NCBI GenBank assembly: GCA_021732245.1
Contig: JAKFVJ010000514.1
Span: forward strand, 1-29,516
DNA length: 29,516 bases
Direction: 5' to 3'
Source of the DNA: Candidatus Obscuribacterales bacterium
GTDB taxonomy: Bacteria > Cyanobacteriota > Vampirovibrionia > Obscuribacterales > Obscuribacteraceae
This document shows, piece after piece, positions 1-8,154 of this stretch (position 1 is its first letter; each line of letters opens with the position of its first letter). A model generated the notes under the pieces. The model ran no database searches and was not told the origin of the DNA. It worked only from the letters and a program-made list of their open reading frames with translations. The position numbers and the translations under genes are program-made.

Positions 1-18
1 TAATATAAGCTTTAAGGC

Positions 19-1368
19 TCAAACCGGTACCTGGTGAGCCATTGCGGTCACTTTCTTGTTCTCTACAATTGCCTTTCCGCCCACAAAAACGTCAATTGCC
101 GAGGTGCCTCCATAGAGCAAAAGATCGTATGGAGCTGTCTCCGGCCGATAAACTCCGTCTACGGCAAAGACAGCAATATCGGCTTCTTTGCCCGGTGTTA
201 GAGTGCCGACCTTATCGGACAGACCCACCGCCTGGGCGGCAATAATGGTTAGCGCTTCAATAGCTTCCTTTGCTGAAAGTGAAAACGCCGGATTTACGGC
301 GCGGTGCAAATTCCAGGCAAAGCGCGCTTCGTTCAAGACATTCAAGTCGTCCACCGAGGCAGAACTGTCTGTGCCGAAGCCTACATGCAGACCAGACTCG
401 ACCATCTTCAACAGACGAGCGACGCCATTGCGCAGGCGGCTGTTACTACGAGGACAGTGGGCAATGGCTACCTGAGCCTTTTTGAGAAGTTCAATGTCCT
501 TGTCACTTAAGTGAACAGCATGGGCAGCTAAGGTGTTGCTGCTGAGCAAACCCCAACTATCTAAGTGTTCCACAGGAGACAGACCTTTACCGCGCCAGCT
601 GTAGTTGGCTTCAGAACCCGATTTCGGCATGTTCACCAAAAATGCTTCAAGTTCTGCATTGCCTGTGTGAATCCATTCGCATTCTTGTTGTGATTCTGAG
701 ATGTGCACTAAAACCGGCAGTCCCTGCGAGTCCGCCCACGATTTTGCGTGCTGCCAGAGAGAGGGACAGACCGTGTAAGGTGTATGCGGTGCCACGGTCA
801 TTGTAATAAAACCGGCATCAATGGCTGATTTCAGCTCATTTGGCGAAGCAGTCATGAAATTATGATATTTCTGCAGCCACGATTGCCAAACAGCTTGCGA
901 TGTTTCTTCCTCAATGCCGAAAACTTCCAGTCCGACAATGGCGCGCAGTCCTACTTGAGCAGCGGCATTGGCCGCTTGCCCTGTAAAGGAAGAATCGACG
1001 ATGAGAGTCGTCCCTGACTGAGCAATTGCGCAGGCTCCATTTAGAGCTGACTGCTTCCACTGGTCATCACCCCATTTCCAGGCGTTGGCCATGAGATTGC
1101 TTATCCATTTGAAGAACCCGGATTGCGTATCAAATAAAGCGAGGTCCGAATAGTCCAAATGAGTGTGCAGGTTGATTAGACCGGGAGTAATTATTGCCTG
1201 ACCGTAGTCTTTGGTAATTTTTAGTCCTGTGGCGTTGAACTCATCGCGAGTGCAGACTGAGCTTATTTCTCGTCCTTTGACGACAACCACGCCGTTTTCG
1301 ATAGGTGCCCCGTCAATAGGTAACACCCAGCGGGCAGTCAGTGCTAGATAGTTATTGTTGTTTGGCAT
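19..1368 (-). CDS. Amidohydrolase, MTA/SAH-deaminase (MtaD/SsnA)-like metal-dependent hydrolase
   Basis: The 449-residue protein has the composite layout of the amidohydrolase superfamily: an N-terminal beta-sandwich part, a metal-dependent TIM barrel and a C-terminal return to the sandwich (TPGKEADIAVF). Visible metal and catalytic positions are the HxH of INLHTHLD (H68, H70), H195 in APHTPY, H222-x2-E225 in VHISE, H283/H286, H304 in AHCPRSNSRL and D334 in GTDSSAS. The HxxE plus GTDS pattern is that of 5-methylthioadenosine/S-adenosylhomocysteine deaminases, chlorohydrolases and aminofutalosine deaminase; the substrate cannot be fixed from sequence. It is probably a cytosolic Zn or Fe aminohydrolase in purine salvage or a side pathway. 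The ATG has no clear Shine-Dalgarno sequence, but no other in-frame start lies close enough. It is divergent from the yceD cluster, with about 75 bp between them. Confidence 0.85.
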   Translation of the reverse strand: MPNNNNYLALTARWVLPIDGAPIENGVVVVKGREISSVCTRDEFNATGLKITKDYGQAIITPGLINLHTHLDYSDLALFDTQSGFFKWISNLMANAWKWGDDQWKQSALNGACAIAQSGTTLIVDSSFTGQAANAAAQVGLRAIVGLEVFGIEEETSQAVWQSWLQKYHNFMTASPNELKSAIDAGFITMTVAPHTPYTVCPSLWQHAKSWADSQGLPVLVHISESQQECEWIHTGNAELEAFLVNMPKSGSEANYSWRGKGLSPVEHLDSWGLLSSNTLAAHAVHLSDKDIELLKKAQVAIAHCPRSNSRLRNGVARLLKMVESGLHVGFGTDSSASVDDLNVLNEARFAWNLHRAVNPAFSLSAKEAIEALTIIAAQAVGLSDKVGTLTPGKEADIAVFAVDGVYRPETAPYDLLLYGGTSAIDVFVGGKAIVENKKVTAMAHQVPV

Positions 1369-1443
1369 GTAGTTGGTAAAGCTCGGCTAAGTACTAAATG
1401 TTGTTGTACTACAGTTAGGGCTATTTTGTGCTATCTTGGCAGG

Positions 1444-1965
1444 GTGAAAATAAGCATAGACGAGCTAAAAGCTCAGTCACAACATATCGAGTTCAAAGAG
1501 ACCATCGAGGGGCTGGAGGCAGTCAAGCCTGTCGTGGGCGATATTACACTTAGTCTTTCCAGCTATGGCGTAAAAGTTGTCGGACGAGTGCAGACTCTGC
1601 TGAAATTGCACTGTGACCGTTGCTTGCGACCGTACTTTCAGAGTATGGCGTTGGATATTGACGAGCAACTTGTTTATCCGTCGGAAGAGGATATGCAACG
1701 CGATCGGGAACTCTTAAAAGACGATTTTGTCGAATTGTTACCGGCGGACGGGTTAATTGATGTTACTGACCTTCTTTATCAAGCGATCACTTTAGCTACC
1801 CCAAGTCACCTTTCTTGTGGCTCAGAATGCCCAGGATTGCCGTCTGGCGCCTCTGGTTCCAGCGGAAAAACATTAGCTGGAGATAAGAAAAGTCAAGATT
1901 TAATTGATCCAAGGTGGAAGAACTTAAAGACTATCTTTTCAAACGATGAAAAAGACAAGAACTAA
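1444..1965 (+). CDS. DUF177 (YceD family) protein preceding rpmF
   Basis: YceD/DUF177 proteins sit almost universally upstream of rpmF and are linked to ribosome or 23S rRNA accumulation. Evidence here is the position just before rpmF, the first Cys pair in LHCDRC (C57, C60), a second pair CGSEC (C125, C129), and the C-terminal DPRWKNLKTIF signature. The GTG at 1444 gives the family-typical N-terminus MKISIDELK and 173 residues; a TTG at 1426 in the same frame would add six residues and has no better ribosome site. Many relatives have a complete four-Cys second cluster (C-x3-C-x-G-x-C-x2-C); here the last Cys positions are replaced by a Gly/Ser-rich stretch (GLPSGASGSSG), so any zinc site there must be incomplete. 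Confidence 0.8.
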   Translation: MKISIDELKAQSQHIEFKETIEGLEAVKPVVGDITLSLSSYGVKVVGRVQTLLKLHCDRCLRPYFQSMALDIDEQLVYPSEEDMQRDRELLKDDFVELLPADGLIDVTDLLYQAITLATPSHLSCGSECPGLPSGASGSSGKTLAGDKKSQDLIDPRWKNLKTIFSNDEKDKN

Positions 1966-2005
1966 TAGATAATATGTGATCCGTTGCAACGGAGATATAA
2001 CTCAA

Positions 2006-2200
2006 ATGGCACAACCTAAAAAGAAAACATCACATCAAAAGCAGCACTCCCGCCGTTCCAAGGTGTGGAAGGCTACAGCTCAAACCATCACCACTTGCCC
2101 GCAGTGTGCACAGCCAACGCGCCGTCACCAAGCTTGCGTAGAGTGTGGATACTACAGAGGCCGTCCAGCTCGTCGCGCTGAATCAGTAGTAACAGAGTAA
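2006..2200 (+). CDS. rpmF: 50S ribosomal protein bL32
   Basis: This 64-residue basic protein matches bL32. It opens MAQPKKKTSHQKQHSRRSK and carries a four-cysteine zinc ribbon, CPQC (C31, C34) and CVEC (C44, C47), followed by GYYRGR. The zinc-binding (C+) version of L32 is therefore present. The start is the ATG at 2006 preceded by GGAG at a spacing of about 10 bases; the reading frame runs further upstream to 1976, but those residues are not L32-like. It lies 40 bases after yceD and 24 bases before plsX, the common yceD-rpmF-plsX-fab arrangement that ties ribosome supply to lipid synthesis. Confidence 0.95.
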   Translation: MAQPKKKTSHQKQHSRRSKVWKATAQTITTCPQCAQPTRRHQACVECGYYRGRPARRAESVVTE

Positions 2201-2224
2201 AACTTTCCCGGTAAGGCGTAACAA

Positions 2225-3262
2225 GTGCAGCCCAACCGTTCCAAACAAATCCACATCGCAGTTGACGCCATGGGCGGCGACTATGCTCCACGCGAGGTCG
2301 TGCACGGTTCCGTGCTGGCAGCTCGCGAGTATGGCATCGGCATTCAGTTGGTCGGACCACCTGAGGCTATTGCCAGAGAACTCAATCGCCACGACAAACA
2401 GGGTCTGGATATTACGATAATTCCAGCTTCGGAAGTTGTCGCTATGGACGAGAAGCCTAGTCGGGCAATTGTTCGTAAGAAAGATGCATCTATTGTTGTA
2501 GCTATCCGCCAGGTACGTGAAGGGCTTGCCGACGGAGTTGTCGCGGCCGGCTCTACCGGTGCTGCCGCCGCTGCCGCTCATCTGGGTCTGGGTCGCATTG
2601 CCAATGTCGACCGCTCGGCCATTGCTTGTTTGATGCCGACAATTTCGGATCGTTATTGCATCTGCCTCGACATGGGTGCCAATGTAGAGTGTGATGCTAA
2701 TCAACTTCTGCAATTTGCCCTGATGGGCTCCATCCTATCTAAAGGCTTAATGGGTTTAGCCGAACCACGTGTCGGTATTCTCAATATCGGGGCTGAAGAG
2801 ACCAAGGGTAACGAATTGGTTAAACAGGCTTATGCGTTGTGCAAAGAAAGTAAGGAATTAAATTTCGTCGGCTTCACCGAGGGACGCGATTTTCCAATGG
2901 GCAAAATTGACGTAGTTGTGACCGACGGTTTCACCGGCAACGTCGCATTGAAGACAGCCGAGGGTATCGCCAACATGGTTACTCACATGTTGCGTCAAGA
3001 ATTGCTCAGCGACTGGCGCGGAAAAATTGGCGCTGCCATCGCTAAACCAAGCTTCCAGGCGTTGAAGAGACGCATCGATTACAATGAATTTGGGGGCGCA
3101 CTTCTAGTTGGAGTTAAGGGGGTTTGCGTCATTGCCCATGGCGGCTCAAAGCATAGAGCCATTAAGAATGCCATCCGCACTGCGAAAGACATGGTAAATG
3201 CCGACATCGTCAAACAAATTGAATTGACCTTCGGCAAAGTGGTGGCAGGGAGTAAGAAGTGA
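2225..3262 (+). CDS. plsX: Phosphate acyltransferase PlsX
   Basis: PlsX converts acyl-ACP plus phosphate to acyl-phosphate, the first step of PlsX/PlsY phospholipid synthesis, as a peripheral membrane enzyme. The 345 residues carry the family landmarks: IAVDAMGGDYAPREVV near the N-terminus, GSTGAAAAAAHLGLGRI, CLDMGANVE, NIGAEETKGNELVKQAY, TDGFTGNVALKTAEG and FGGALLVGVKGVCVIAHG near the C-terminus. The length is normal. The start is GTG at 2225, with AAGGCG about 8 bases upstream. The TGA stop overlaps the fabH GTG by 4 bases (3259-3262), which suggests translational coupling with fabH. Confidence 0.95.
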   Translation: MQPNRSKQIHIAVDAMGGDYAPREVVHGSVLAAREYGIGIQLVGPPEAIARELNRHDKQGLDITIIPASEVVAMDEKPSRAIVRKKDASIVVAIRQVREGLADGVVAAGSTGAAAAAAHLGLGRIANVDRSAIACLMPTISDRYCICLDMGANVECDANQLLQFALMGSILSKGLMGLAEPRVGILNIGAEETKGNELVKQAYALCKESKELNFVGFTEGRDFPMGKIDVVVTDGFTGNVALKTAEGIANMVTHMLRQELLSDWRGKIGAAIAKPSFQALKRRIDYNEFGGALLVGVKGVCVIAHGGSKHRAIKNAIRTAKDMVNADIVKQIELTFGKVVAGSKK

Positions 3263-4269
3263 GTTTGTCTGTCGGAGCCAGATTAATCGGGGTCGGCGCT
3301 TGCGTCCCTGAAACATTGGTCACCAATACTGATCTAGAAAAACTTGTCGATACATCTGATGAATGGATTCGCACACGCACGGGCATTCGTGAGCGCCGTG
3401 TCGTAAAAGAAGATGAAACAGCAGCCGGTCTCGCTATGGGTGCTGCTAAAGACGCAATTGCATTTGCCGGAATTGACCCGGCGATAATTGATCTAATAGT
3501 AGTTGCCACATCGACACCGGATAATCTGTATCCCTCTACCGCTTGTTTGGTACAAGCCGAAATTGGCGCTACCAGAGCTGCCGCCTTTGACCTAGAGGCA
3601 GCTTGTACAGGTATTATTTATGCGCTGGCGGTTGGTCAACAATTTATTGGTTCGGGTACATTTAAAACGGTACTGGTAATTGGTGTTGATATTCACTCCC
3701 GCTTCTTGGATTGGGAAGATCGCAATACTTGCGTTTTGTTCGGCGATGGTGCCGGTGCATTTCTCTTGCAAGCAGCTGATGAGAACGAAATTTTGGCGAC
3801 TTATCTTCGCGCCGATGGTACTGGCGGTCACTTGCTGTGTATTCCAAATGCAAACGTTGCTTATCCGCATGCTGGAACAACACCACCAAAAGCAATGAAC
3901 CGCTTCTTGAGCATGAACGGCCGCGTTGTTTATGAGTTCGCCATCAAGGCTGTCCCTGAAGCTATTGAAGCAGCGTGCGCTCGAGCCGGTATTCAGTCGA
4001 AAGACATTGATTTCCTCGTGCCTCACCAAGCTAACCAACGCATTATCAAAGCGGCTGCTGATCGCTTAAGTTTCCCGCCTGAAAAAATAGTCACTAATAT
4101 AGATCAGTACGGCAATACTTCTGCTGCCTCTATTCCGTTGGCATTTTCCGATGCCGTGAAGCGCGGACAAATTAAGAGCCCATCTACCTGTGCACTAGTT
4201 GGTTTTGGTGGCGGACTCACATGGGGTGCCGCCATTCTTAAGTGGACCGCCAAGGACTCACGTAAGTAA
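3259..4269 (+). CDS. fabH: Beta-ketoacyl-ACP synthase III (FabH)
   Basis: FabH condenses acetyl-CoA (or another starter) with malonyl-ACP to begin type II fatty acid synthesis. The complete thiolase-fold catalytic triad is visible: C116 in DLEAACTGI, H256 in PHQANQRI and N286 in YGNTSAAS. DTSDEWIRTRTGIRERR near the N-terminus and the glycine-rich end GFGGGLTWGA are family hallmarks. At 336 residues it is normal in length. The start is a GTG overlapping the plsX stop by 4 bases; a 53-bp gap with a REP-like palindrome separates it from fabD. Whether it prefers straight or branched starters cannot be told from sequence. Confidence 0.95.
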   Translation: MSLSVGARLIGVGACVPETLVTNTDLEKLVDTSDEWIRTRTGIRERRVVKEDETAAGLAMGAAKDAIAFAGIDPAIIDLIVVATSTPDNLYPSTACLVQAEIGATRAAAFDLEAACTGIIYALAVGQQFIGSGTFKTVLVIGVDIHSRFLDWEDRNTCVLFGDGAGAFLLQAADENEILATYLRADGTGGHLLCIPNANVAYPHAGTTPPKAMNRFLSMNGRVVYEFAIKAVPEAIEAACARAGIQSKDIDFLVPHQANQRIIKAAADRLSFPPEKIVTNIDQYGNTSAASIPLAFSDAVKRGQIKSPSTCALVGFGGGLTWGAAILKWTAKDSRK

Positions 4270-4280
4270 ATCGAATATTG

Positions 4281-4305
4281 TTGTAGGGGCGCATTGCATG
4301 CGCCC
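4281..4305 (+). repeat. REP-like palindromic element, copy 1 (fabH-fabD gap)
   Basis: This 25-bp unit contains a perfect 8-bp inverted repeat with a 3-base loop (GGGCGCAT-TGC-ATGCGCCC, 4287-4305) preceded by the one-sided flank TTGTAG. The identical 25 bp occur inverted at 9419-9443 and 21219-21243. The palindrome is followed here by CTTTCG and not by a T-run, so it is not a standard intrinsic terminator. It lies inside the fab cluster and could modulate fabD expression or mRNA stability. Confidence 0.85.
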
Positions 4306-4322
4306 TTTCGTTTGGAGAGTAT

Positions 4323-5261
4323 ATGAAAATCGCTTGTTTATTCCCTGGTCAAGGATCGCAGTCTGTCGGCATGGGAAAAGATCTATTCGACAACTTTGCC
4401 GAAGCAAAAAAGACTTTTGAATCAATCGACAAAATTGCCGGGCGCGAATTGAGCAAGCTTTGCTTTGAAGGTCCGGAAGAAGAACTGAAACGGACGATAA
4501 ATACTCAACCAACGATTCTTGCGGCATCGCTTGCTGCCTGGCAGTGTTACAAAATAGCCGGTGGACCTACCCCGCAGTTCGTTGCCGGACACAGCCTGGG
4601 TGAATTTACTGCGCTGGTTGCTTGCGAAGCGCTTTCGCTGGAAGAAGCAGTAAAACTTGTCGACACGCGTTCGCGTTTGATGGAAAGCTGTCCGAAGGGT
4701 GCTATGTCGGCTGTAATTGGTTTGGATAAAGCTGTATTACAAGATGCATGCAATAAAGCTACAAGTGGCGACTCAGTTGTAATCATCGCCAACTTTAACA
4801 CTCGCGAGCAACTTGTAATTTCAGGCAGTCCCGATGCAGTCGCTAAAGCCGGCGAGATAGCTAAAGCTGCCGGCGGCAAAGTAATTTCTCTTCCTGTAGG
4901 TGGAGCATTCCACTCACCTTTGATGGCATCTGCCGCCTCTGAATTTGAGAAGCAAATCAATGCTTGCAGTTTGGACAATGCTAAATTTGCTGTCGTGCAA
5001 AATGTTGATGCTAAGGCGTCGACAGTCGGCTCCGAAATCCAAGCCAAATTGGCTAAGCAAATGCCTAGCGCTGTACTCTGGTGCGACACCATTGAATTTA
5101 TGCTTTCTCAAGGCGTCGATACTTTTGTCGAAATTGGACCTGGCAAAGTACTAACCGGTACAGTCAAGAAAATTGATCGACAAGCTCGCATTTTCAATAT
5201 TTTTGATAAGGCAAGTCTGGAAAGCACAATCAATTCGTTGCGTCAGACTGTTACTGCCTAG
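4323..5261 (+). CDS. fabD: Malonyl-CoA:ACP transacylase (FabD)
   Basis: FabD loads malonyl groups from CoA onto acyl carrier protein. Motifs seen are the N-terminal CLFPGQGSQSVGMGKDL, the nucleophile elbow GHSLGEF with S91, the catalytic H197 in GGAFHSPLM, and the C-terminal EIGPGKVLTG. The 312-residue length is normal. TTTGGAGAGTAT precedes the ATG and supplies a good ribosome site. The usual downstream partners (fabG, acpP, fabF) do not follow: the next gene is convergent and its 3' end overlaps fabD by 11 bases, so the fatty acid cluster ends here. Confidence 0.95.
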   Translation: MKIACLFPGQGSQSVGMGKDLFDNFAEAKKTFESIDKIAGRELSKLCFEGPEEELKRTINTQPTILAASLAAWQCYKIAGGPTPQFVAGHSLGEFTALVACEALSLEEAVKLVDTRSRLMESCPKGAMSAVIGLDKAVLQDACNKATSGDSVVIIANFNTREQLVISGSPDAVAKAGEIAKAAGGKVISLPVGGAFHSPLMASAASEFEKQINACSLDNAKFAVVQNVDAKASTVGSEIQAKLAKQMPSAVLWCDTIEFMLSQGVDTFVEIGPGKVLTGTVKKIDRQARIFNIFDKASLESTINSLRQTVTA

Positions 5262-8067
5262 CAAGTTCTTTTTGTTCAAAGCGGCAATCGTATGATCCTT
5301 GTATATCTGCAGGCAATGCTAGAGGAGCCGAGCTGTCGGGAAGACTGTGAAGATCCAGTTCGCCACTGAGAATGCCGACATTAACCACTTTGACGCCTTC
5401 GTTGGTTACCAGATGCCGGGCAGCTTGCTTGTAGATGTCTAGGACCTGCTGATGTTTGCCGTCAAGTCCTTTTGATTCTACATTGTTGAAGCACACGCCC
5501 TTGTTAGGAGTATTCCAGGCTCTCGAAGCGGCAACTATTTTGTTGTCGCGTACATCTTCTACAATGAAAAAGCCTGCTTCGGGCGAATGTAGCGTCCACC
5601 ACATGCCGGTTTCATTGTCGCCACCAATACGTATACAACAATTGGTAGATTCACCCAAGGTAAGGATGCGCGGATCTGTGCGTTTGAGAAAATAGCCTTT
5701 TAAATTACCATCCTGCCAAGCATGGTCAGTTGGGAAAGCATCTTTAACTGATCTTGCTTCCAAAAATCTTTCTTCATGTTCTAAGTATGCTGACTCATCT
5801 ATAAATCTATTGTTTTCATAACGGCACAATTCTTCTGCAAGTTCGGGGCACTTGGCCATTGGGAAGCGATGATTGGCAATCACGCCATAGGTGTCGGACA
5901 CTTTCCCGTGTATCAATTTTGATTTCTCAGCTGTGCTCATTGACTGCCAGTAATAAACTGCATTTTCTAGATAGTGACTAGGAGCTAATTGCTTGCGTGC
6001 ATAAAAAGTGGATAGTCCTTCCGATTGGTTTATTGGTGCAGGCACAAAATAAGCTTGGGCCTTGCCGATATTGGTTCTAGCTCGCCACCAATAATCTACG
6101 TTTTTGCCAAAGACGAGTGCCGCAGCAAGGGTGTTTACGGGCTGCATGTCCGGCGGAGTCCATTCAGGTGGCATTGCTTTAAAGAAATCTTCGTTGGATA
6201 TGTTTAGTTCATCAATAGCTTTTATGGCTTGCCTGTGAAAGGACTTGTTTGCCAGTCTTGTTTCTTCAGTGTGAACAGCATTAGCATTACGGATGGCCTT
6301 GGAACGCTTTTGTCTTGCCGGTTCCGACTGTCTTCTAAAAACCTCTTCTAAAGGGTCAACTTGCTCGCATAGTTGTTCATAACTTATCTCGTTGCGATTG
6401 AAGCGCTGCGTAGGCTCTAATCTGGACTTTTCAAAAGCCTCACTGAAATCCATTGTGTCCATGGCTTCTTCGAGATTAGCATTATTGATTGACGTAATTC
6501 TTTTCTGGTCGATGGTTGCTATTTTGTTGTCGTATTCTTCGATGCTTGCTTGCAATTTGCCCTTTAGCTTTGACAAATGCGGATGATTTTCAAATACAAA
6601 GTTGTCGTTGGGGAATTGCCAGGATAGAATCGAATTTGCAAAGATTTTCCATTTGACGGCAGTTGAAAAAGCCTTGCGTGGCATGCCCTCTAAGAGGTCA
6701 ACGGCTGGGAAGTTTGAGTAAAGAAGTGCTGTTTTCAGAATTCTTTGCTCGAAGCTACTTAACTCCGGATGAAGCGTTGTGACAATTTCGTTTAAATCAT
6801 TGCTGTCCCTGAGTTCTTGACGCTTCGCTTGAGTAATGTTTGCAAAGTCTTCTTCTGGTCGCCACTTGCCGCCGGATGGTTTGAAGTGCTCATCAAATTC
6901 CATTTCAAACATGCGTTTGTAAATTGGCAGGACGTGCGAGTGTTCCGGTTTTGGAATTTTTGCGTGAGGGTCTAAGGACAGCAGCAATTCTTTGGCAACT
7001 TTTAACTGTGTTTGGCGAGCAAATTGTTCTTGCTGAAGTCTTGTTTCGACATAACTGTTTTTGGCGAATTCCTCGTTGTATTTCAGCAAGCCGGCTGCGT
7101 ACTTAATATCCTTCTCGTATTTCTTGAAGGCTAATTTGTGTGCTAACTCGTGAGCGAGGTGATCTGCCGGTGATCCAGGCATTACGTGCACGGTATTTTT
7201 TGTGTGGTCTATAGAGGCGCCTTCGTCAGCTGTGCGATTAACGCGTGTTGCTGGAAACATGTTCATCAGTGCATCAAGAGTTCTTGATTTGCCTTGTAGG
7301 TGTTCGTAGTTTGCATGGCGCTCAAGGGGAATGCTGCCGCCGGTTTTGTCTTTTATGTGATCAATGGCTCTGCCGGTTGACCATTGCATTGCCGGCAAAA
7401 AGACGTTCATGGCTGCGCCGTCAATTGCTGCCTGCATAGCCACGTTACTGTCTAGCTGGCGTCCAGCTACAGTTTCTTTGGAAAGGTAGCCTGTAATGCC
7501 GCCGGCAAAACCAATCGGCGCATGAGCTATCGCACGAGTTATCCAGTGCTTATCGCGAATACTCTTGTTGAAAAATTCGAAGGTGGCAAAAGTGGCAAGT
7601 CCGCTAGCAACATTTGCGGTTCTCTCTCGGGCGGTTGCTGCGTCCAAAAGTCCATCGTGTATGGCCGAACCAATAAGTTGACCGGATGATTCGCTGCCGA
7701 TTATTTTTCCGATGCGACCTTCCATGTTGGCCAAGGTAGTGCCTTTGCGTAGAAGTCCACCGGCTACTCTGCCATAAGCGGCATAAGAAAAAGCACCGAT
7801 ACTGCCGTGCACGAGAAGGCGAGTGATATATTCGCCGGCGTCGGCGGGTGCAGCTTCCTGGGTTGGATCGATCTTAACTTTGGGAAGCCAGTCGTTGCCT
7901 GTTACTGCATGTGGAATGAGATTGATGAAATTTGCGGTGGGTTCATAAAGTCCGGTAATGACGGACTCAAAGGCTGGTCGACAGACATTTTTCTCCAACC
8001 AGGAAGCGGGCTTGGCTTCGCTGGCTGTGTCATGTTCAACACTAGCCTTAATTTCGGGCGGATTCAT
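5251..8067 (-). CDS. Large protein of unknown function with HExxH (putative metallopeptidase) motif
   Basis: I do not recognise a family for this 938-residue protein. No signal peptide is evident. Residues 80-230 are Gly/Ala-rich with weakly hydrophobic stretches. An HELAH motif at 306-310 (DHLAHELAHKLAF) has the HExxH form of zincin metallopeptidases, preceded by a segment resembling the hydrophobic beta-strand usual before such helices (KNTVHVMPGS). Residues about 380-780 are charged and predicted helical. The C-terminal 136 residues (from about 803) form a distinct Cys-containing module: TNCCIRIGG, then GFFIVEDVRDNKIVAASRAW and FNNVESKG. A third zinc ligand cannot be assigned. The start lacks a clear ribosome site, so the N-terminus is uncertain. 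It is convergent with fabD (11-bp overlap) and the gene upstream on its strand is the saccharopine-dehydrogenase-like gene. Confidence 0.7.
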   Translation of the reverse strand: MNPPEIKASVEHDTASEAKPASWLEKNVCRPAFESVITGLYEPTANFINLIPHAVTGNDWLPKVKIDPTQEAAPADAGEYITRLLVHGSIGAFSYAAYGRVAGGLLRKGTTLANMEGRIGKIIGSESSGQLIGSAIHDGLLDAATARERTANVASGLATFATFEFFNKSIRDKHWITRAIAHAPIGFAGGITGYLSKETVAGRQLDSNVAMQAAIDGAAMNVFLPAMQWSTGRAIDHIKDKTGGSIPLERHANYEHLQGKSRTLDALMNMFPATRVNRTADEGASIDHTKNTVHVMPGSPADHLAHELAHKLAFKKYEKDIKYAAGLLKYNEEFAKNSYVETRLQQEQFARQTQLKVAKELLLSLDPHAKIPKPEHSHVLPIYKRMFEMEFDEHFKPSGGKWRPEEDFANITQAKRQELRDSNDLNEIVTTLHPELSSFEQRILKTALLYSNFPAVDLLEGMPRKAFSTAVKWKIFANSILSWQFPNDNFVFENHPHLSKLKGKLQASIEEYDNKIATIDQKRITSINNANLEEAMDTMDFSEAFEKSRLEPTQRFNRNEISYEQLCEQVDPLEEVFRRQSEPARQKRSKAIRNANAVHTEETRLANKSFHRQAIKAIDELNISNEDFFKAMPPEWTPPDMQPVNTLAAALVFGKNVDYWWRARTNIGKAQAYFVPAPINQSEGLSTFYARKQLAPSHYLENAVYYWQSMSTAEKSKLIHGKVSDTYGVIANHRFPMAKCPELAEELCRYENNRFIDESAYLEHEERFLEARSVKDAFPTDHAWQDGNLKGYFLKRTDPRILTLGESTNCCIRIGGDNETGMWWTLHSPEAGFFIVEDVRDNKIVAASRAWNTPNKGVCFNNVESKGLDGKHQQVLDIYKQAARHLVTNEGVKVVNVGILSGELDLHSLPDSSAPLALPADIQGSYDCRFEQKELARQ

Positions 8068-8154
8068 GCCCTAATTAAATGGCAATATAGCTTCGTACTA
8101 AATGGGATAATTCCCATGGGCTACGTAGCCTAACGAAAGAATTTAATCTACCGA

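Noticed and set aside
42..510. Several open frames on the plus strand opposite the amidohydrolase
   Set aside because: They are antisense to a gene with intact catalytic motifs, overlap one another in different frames, and encode Arg/Pro/Ser-rich sequence without domains.
4281..4305. Palindrome as an intrinsic terminator between fabH and fabD
   Set aside because: No T-run follows, and identical copies lie upstream of genes and in a divergent gap.
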